Assembly (NCBI GenBank): GCA_003524845.1 | Contig: DQGR01000026.1 | Location: 1 to 16,785 of the forward strand | Length of the DNA: 16,785 bases | Reading direction: 5' to 3' | Source of the DNA: Patescibacteria group bacterium | GTDB taxonomy: Bacteria; Patescibacteriota; Microgenomatia; UBA10105 | Part shown: positions 14,591-16,785 of the stretch, piece after piece | Layout of the letters: each line of letters begins with the position of its first letter | Numbering within the stretch: the first letter of the stretch is position 1 | Program-made: the position numbers and the translations under genes | Notes under the pieces: model-generated | Databases searched by the model: none | What the model saw: only the letters and a program-made list of their open reading frames with translations | What the model was told of the DNA's origin: nothing

Positions 14591-14619
14591 ATTATAGAAA
14601 GATAAGAAGTCGATGACAA
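14591..14619 (-). promoter_or_regulatory. Promoter of the exonuclease-suf operon, -35 likely from IS end
   Basis: On the minus strand, TTGTCA (14614-14619; five of six to TTGACA), a 17-base spacer and a perfect TATAAT (14591-14596). The start would fall about three bases before the ATG at 14581, so the message would be essentially leaderless. The -35 coincides with the most likely terminal bases of the IS21 element, whereas the -10 is in flanking DNA. Confidence 0.6.
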
Positions 14620-14637
14620 GGATAGAATTGTGAGTCT

Positions 14638-15423
14638 TTATACTTTTCGAATTCTGTCTTTAACTCTGTACGAGTCCCCATTAATGATAATTCTCGTACA
14701 GTTTTCATTTATTCTGTCAATAATAGCTGAAGCTCTGACTCGACTACCAAAAATCTTTTCCCATTCATCAAAAGACCGGTTTGAGGTAAAGATTACTGAG
14801 CCTTTTAGATGTCTTTGATAAAGTAATTTGAATAAAAAATTACTAACCGACTGGCTGACATCATATAAATCCATTTCATCCAGTATCAGAAGTTTTTGTC
14901 TCAGAAGAGAACCTAATAAAATATTGGTTCTTGTCCTCTCCTCGGCTTTTTCTACTTGGTCAATCAATTGAGACAAAGTAAAAAAGCGTACTTCATATCC
15001 TTTGCTTATTGCTTCCATACCAAGTGATATAGATAAATGGGTCTTACCGACCCCTGCTGGACCAAAAAAGACAATATTATGTGCCTCTTCTATGAATCTG
15101 CAAGACGCAAGTTCATAAATCAGCTTTTCGTCAAGATCTTTTTGAAATGAAAAATCAAATTCTTTAAGAATTTTAATCCAAGGAAAACGAGCAAGCATAA
15201 TGCTCCTTTGCAGACGGTTCTCCTCTTTCAATACAAATTCTTTCTCCAATAGGTCTTCTAAAAAATCATGAGGAGTGTATCTATCAGAAATCGCTCGCTT
15301 TGCTATTTTATTATAAAAAGCAAGCATACCATTTAAACCTAAGGTGGAAAGACCATATTCTATTCTCTGCGATTGGCTATGTAACTGAGATAAATTGTAG
15401 ATATTAACTTTTTGCTTTCCCAT
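14638..15423 (-). CDS. istB: IstB-like AAA+ ATPase of IS21-family element
   Basis: A 261-residue transposition helper that, in IS21-type elements, binds DNA and ATP, selects the target and activates the IstA transposase. Walker A is GPAGVGKTHLS, preceded by NIVFF, and Walker B is LLILDEMDLYD. VIFTSNRSFDEWEKIF is the sensor-1 region typical of IstB (often TSNLPFSEW), and ASAIIDRI matches the family's ATAILDRL. Length is normal for the family and there is no truncation. It begins six bases after istA in the usual istA-istB order. The stop is 57 bases from the exonuclease gene, so read-through into the suf run is possible. Confidence 0.93.
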   Translation of the reverse strand: MGKQKVNIYNLSQLHSQSQRIEYGLSTLGLNGMLAFYNKIAKRAISDRYTPHDFLEDLLEKEFVLKEENRLQRSIMLARFPWIKILKEFDFSFQKDLDEKLIYELASCRFIEEAHNIVFFGPAGVGKTHLSISLGMEAISKGYEVRFFTLSQLIDQVEKAEERTRTNILLGSLLRQKLLILDEMDLYDVSQSVSNFLFKLLYQRHLKGSVIFTSNRSFDEWEKIFGSRVRASAIIDRINENCTRIIINGDSYRVKDRIRKV

Positions 15424-15429
15424 GTAATT

Positions 15430-16695
15430 TTAATTATTTAGGTTTGAATAATAGCTTAAAGGTCTTGAATAGTCCACTCTATTCTTCGATAAAATAGTAC
15501 TTTTCTTAATGTTACTTCTTACAGTTCTATTTTTCTTCGAAAAAGGATGGTGGTCATCGTTAATCACTAGTTTTCCTTTTCCTGTATCAACATTATGAAC
15601 AGCTATAACTTCTCCCTCAAAATATATTTCAATATTTGACACCCCACTTTCGTTAATTTCTTTTACATAAAGTTTTTTTCTAGTAAACTTTGAGGGGACA
15701 GAATAAAAATTAGACTTGTACTGAATCATACAGTCCTTTGTGCTGTTTCTAACAAGGTAGGGAGAAACTGAGTAGGTTGGAAAATCTGATATAGACCGAA
15801 GAAAAGGTTTTTCATACGGCCAAAGCATATTAGGTTTTTCTTTAGTAGTGCCGTGTATCCGACTATGAGCTGTTTTTGTTAACCAAAGCTTTACCTTTTC
15901 GTTTAAGTCTTTCAGAGAAATAAAACCTTTTTTTATATTTATCTCCATAAAATTATTTTTTATATATTTCACTCCTGCTTCTACTTTCCCTTTACTTCTT
16001 GGCCAGTATGGAGCACACAATTTTATTGAAAACCCGTAGTAACGACTGAAATCCAAAAATGCAGGATTATATTGGAATTTTAGCTCACCGCTGGCAATCT
16101 TTTTCCTATCTAAAACAACGGTTTTAATATTATCGTAAACTATAGTTTTGGGAATTCCTAAAACTTCAAAAGCATGTATATGGCATTGTTCAAAGGTCTG
16201 CAAATTTTGTTTTACTGTAAATTCGACAAACATCATCCGGCTATATCCCAAAACATACACAAAACTATATAATCTCTCTTTCCTACCTTTGATAATTACT
16301 TTTCCGAACGAACCCCAATCGACTTGCGCTTGTTCCCCAGGCATGGTTTCAAACCTCATCGCAGGGATGTGTTTACTTAGCTTCATTTTATCTATGCTAA
16401 GATATCTAATAAGCGAAGAGTATGAACCTTTATAACCCAAACCTACTATTTCGGCATGCAATTTTTTTCTATTCATAACTCCGTTTTTAACCCTTTCTTT
16501 CAAATATTTTTCAAATTTAATAAGTTTTTTAGAGGTTTTCGAATTCCTGGTCTCAACTTTATTTTTTGGTCCATTCAAAGCAATAAGACGATAAATAGTT
16601 GGAGCACTTCTTCCAACCATATCAGCTACACGTGGAACAGACAGTCCTGAACTAATTAGTTTACTTATTCTTTGCCATTCTTCTTGCGTAACCAT
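15430..16695 (-). CDS. istA: IstA-like DDE transposase of IS21-family element
   Basis: A 421-residue transposase. The N-terminal helix-turn-helix is LISSGLSVPRVADMVGRSAP, followed by a linker. The rve-type catalytic core has candidate acidic residues in QAQVDWGSFG (first Asp), TIVYDNIKTVV (second Asp) and PRSKGKVEAGVKYIKN (Glu), the usual IS21 DDE set. The C-terminal beta-barrel-like region (KDCMIQYKSNFYSVPSKF) is also typical. Full length with no frameshift, so the element may be active. A TATAAT promoter lies upstream with a 16-base spacer. Confidence 0.93.
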   Translation of the reverse strand: MVTQEEWQRISKLISSGLSVPRVADMVGRSAPTIYRLIALNGPKNKVETRNSKTSKKLIKFEKYLKERVKNGVMNRKKLHAEIVGLGYKGSYSSLIRYLSIDKMKLSKHIPAMRFETMPGEQAQVDWGSFGKVIIKGRKERLYSFVYVLGYSRMMFVEFTVKQNLQTFEQCHIHAFEVLGIPKTIVYDNIKTVVLDRKKIASGELKFQYNPAFLDFSRYYGFSIKLCAPYWPRSKGKVEAGVKYIKNNFMEINIKKGFISLKDLNEKVKLWLTKTAHSRIHGTTKEKPNMLWPYEKPFLRSISDFPTYSVSPYLVRNSTKDCMIQYKSNFYSVPSKFTRKKLYVKEINESGVSNIEIYFEGEVIAVHNVDTGKGKLVINDDHHPFSKKNRTVRSNIKKSTILSKNRVDYSRPLSYYSNLNN

Positions 16696-16717
16696 ATAAT
16701 CAAATAAAATTGAGTGA

Positions 16718-16745
16718 ATTATAAGGGGAAAATAAAAAAATGCAA
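16718..16745 (-). promoter_or_regulatory. Promoter of istA
   Basis: On the minus strand, TTGCAT (16740-16745), a 16-base T-rich spacer and a perfect TATAAT (16718-16723). Initiation near 16711 would leave a leader of about 16 bases. No Shine-Dalgarno sequence precedes the ATG at 16695. Confidence 0.45.
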
Positions 16746-16785
16746 GTTCAAATCAAAAGCATACCTGTACCTAAACTTCAGACAA

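Larger units (their letters stand above)
14614..16785 (-). mobile_element. IS21-family insertion sequence, cut by the window edge
   Basis: It contains the istA-istB pair that defines the IS21 family, with an AT-rich composition unlike the neighbouring suf genes. IS21 elements end in 5'-TG...CA-3'. The end next to the suf operon is placed at the TGACAAGG beginning at 14614; TGTGAG at 14629 is an alternative. The other end, upstream of istA, was not identified and is at or beyond the window edge. No matching inverted repeat could be confirmed between the two sides and no target duplication can be checked. Both genes are intact. Confidence 0.8.

Noticed and set aside
1..16785. CRISPR array, tRNA/rRNA genes, toxin-antitoxin or phage-defence cassette
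   Set aside because: No regularly spaced repeats, no tRNA-like cloverleaf or rRNA sequence was recognised, and no gene pair fits a defence or toxin system.

Overview
The window looks like a piece of a small-genome bacterium, most likely Patescibacteria/CPR. This is inferred from protein style (a membrane protein with an eight-cysteine tail, a very short SufD, a tiny Zn-ribbon protein), the near absence of Shine-Dalgarno sequences and very tight gene packing. TGA is a normal stop (ferredoxin, sufU and the serine hydrolase end in it), so the recoded CPR lineages are excluded. Promoters look like ordinary sigma-70 (TTGACA/TATAAT), which argues against Bacteroidota.

Layout. 1-1324 (+): a dispersed-repeat-like sequence, an unrecognised small protein with a histidine-kinase-like H-box, and a RibD/dihydrofolate-reductase-like reductase. 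1327-2737 (-): a two-gene unit of a Zn-ribbon membrane protein and a ferric-reductase-like membrane protein with a cysteine-rich tail. 2794-3744 (+): a membrane-anchored SxxK serine hydrolase of the beta-lactamase/PBP fold, divergent from that unit. 3830-6280 (-): the AAA+ protease Lon, with a near-consensus CIRCE (HrcA operator) directly over its promoter. 6362-14581 (-): a long co-directional run which, in transcription order, is DEDDy exonuclease, sufC, sufB, short sufD, sufS, sufU, a three-cysteine ferredoxin, a small Zn-ribbon protein, and a 2-oxoacid:ferredoxin oxidoreductase (gamma-alpha fusion, then beta). A 62-bp REP/MITE-like palindromic element lies between the last two genes. 14614-end (-): an IS21-family insertion sequence (istB, istA), cut off by the window edge.

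The genes of the long run fit together. SufCBD, SufS and SufU make Fe-S clusters. The ferredoxin and the 2-oxoacid oxidoreductase are clients of that machinery, and the ferredoxin is the plausible electron acceptor of the oxidoreductase. The IS21 copy sits immediately upstream, and its likely terminal bases supply a good -35 (TTGTCA) spaced 17 bp from a perfect TATAAT in the flanking DNA. The run may therefore be driven by an IS-host hybrid promoter. Several predicted promoters put transcription start within a few bases of the ATG, suggesting leaderless mRNAs.

No RNA genes, CRISPR arrays or gene-free stretches over 300 bases were seen. The points most worth following up are the CIRCE on lon, the IS-derived promoter, the ferric-reductase/eight-cysteine fusion and the three-cysteine ferredoxin embedded in the suf cluster.
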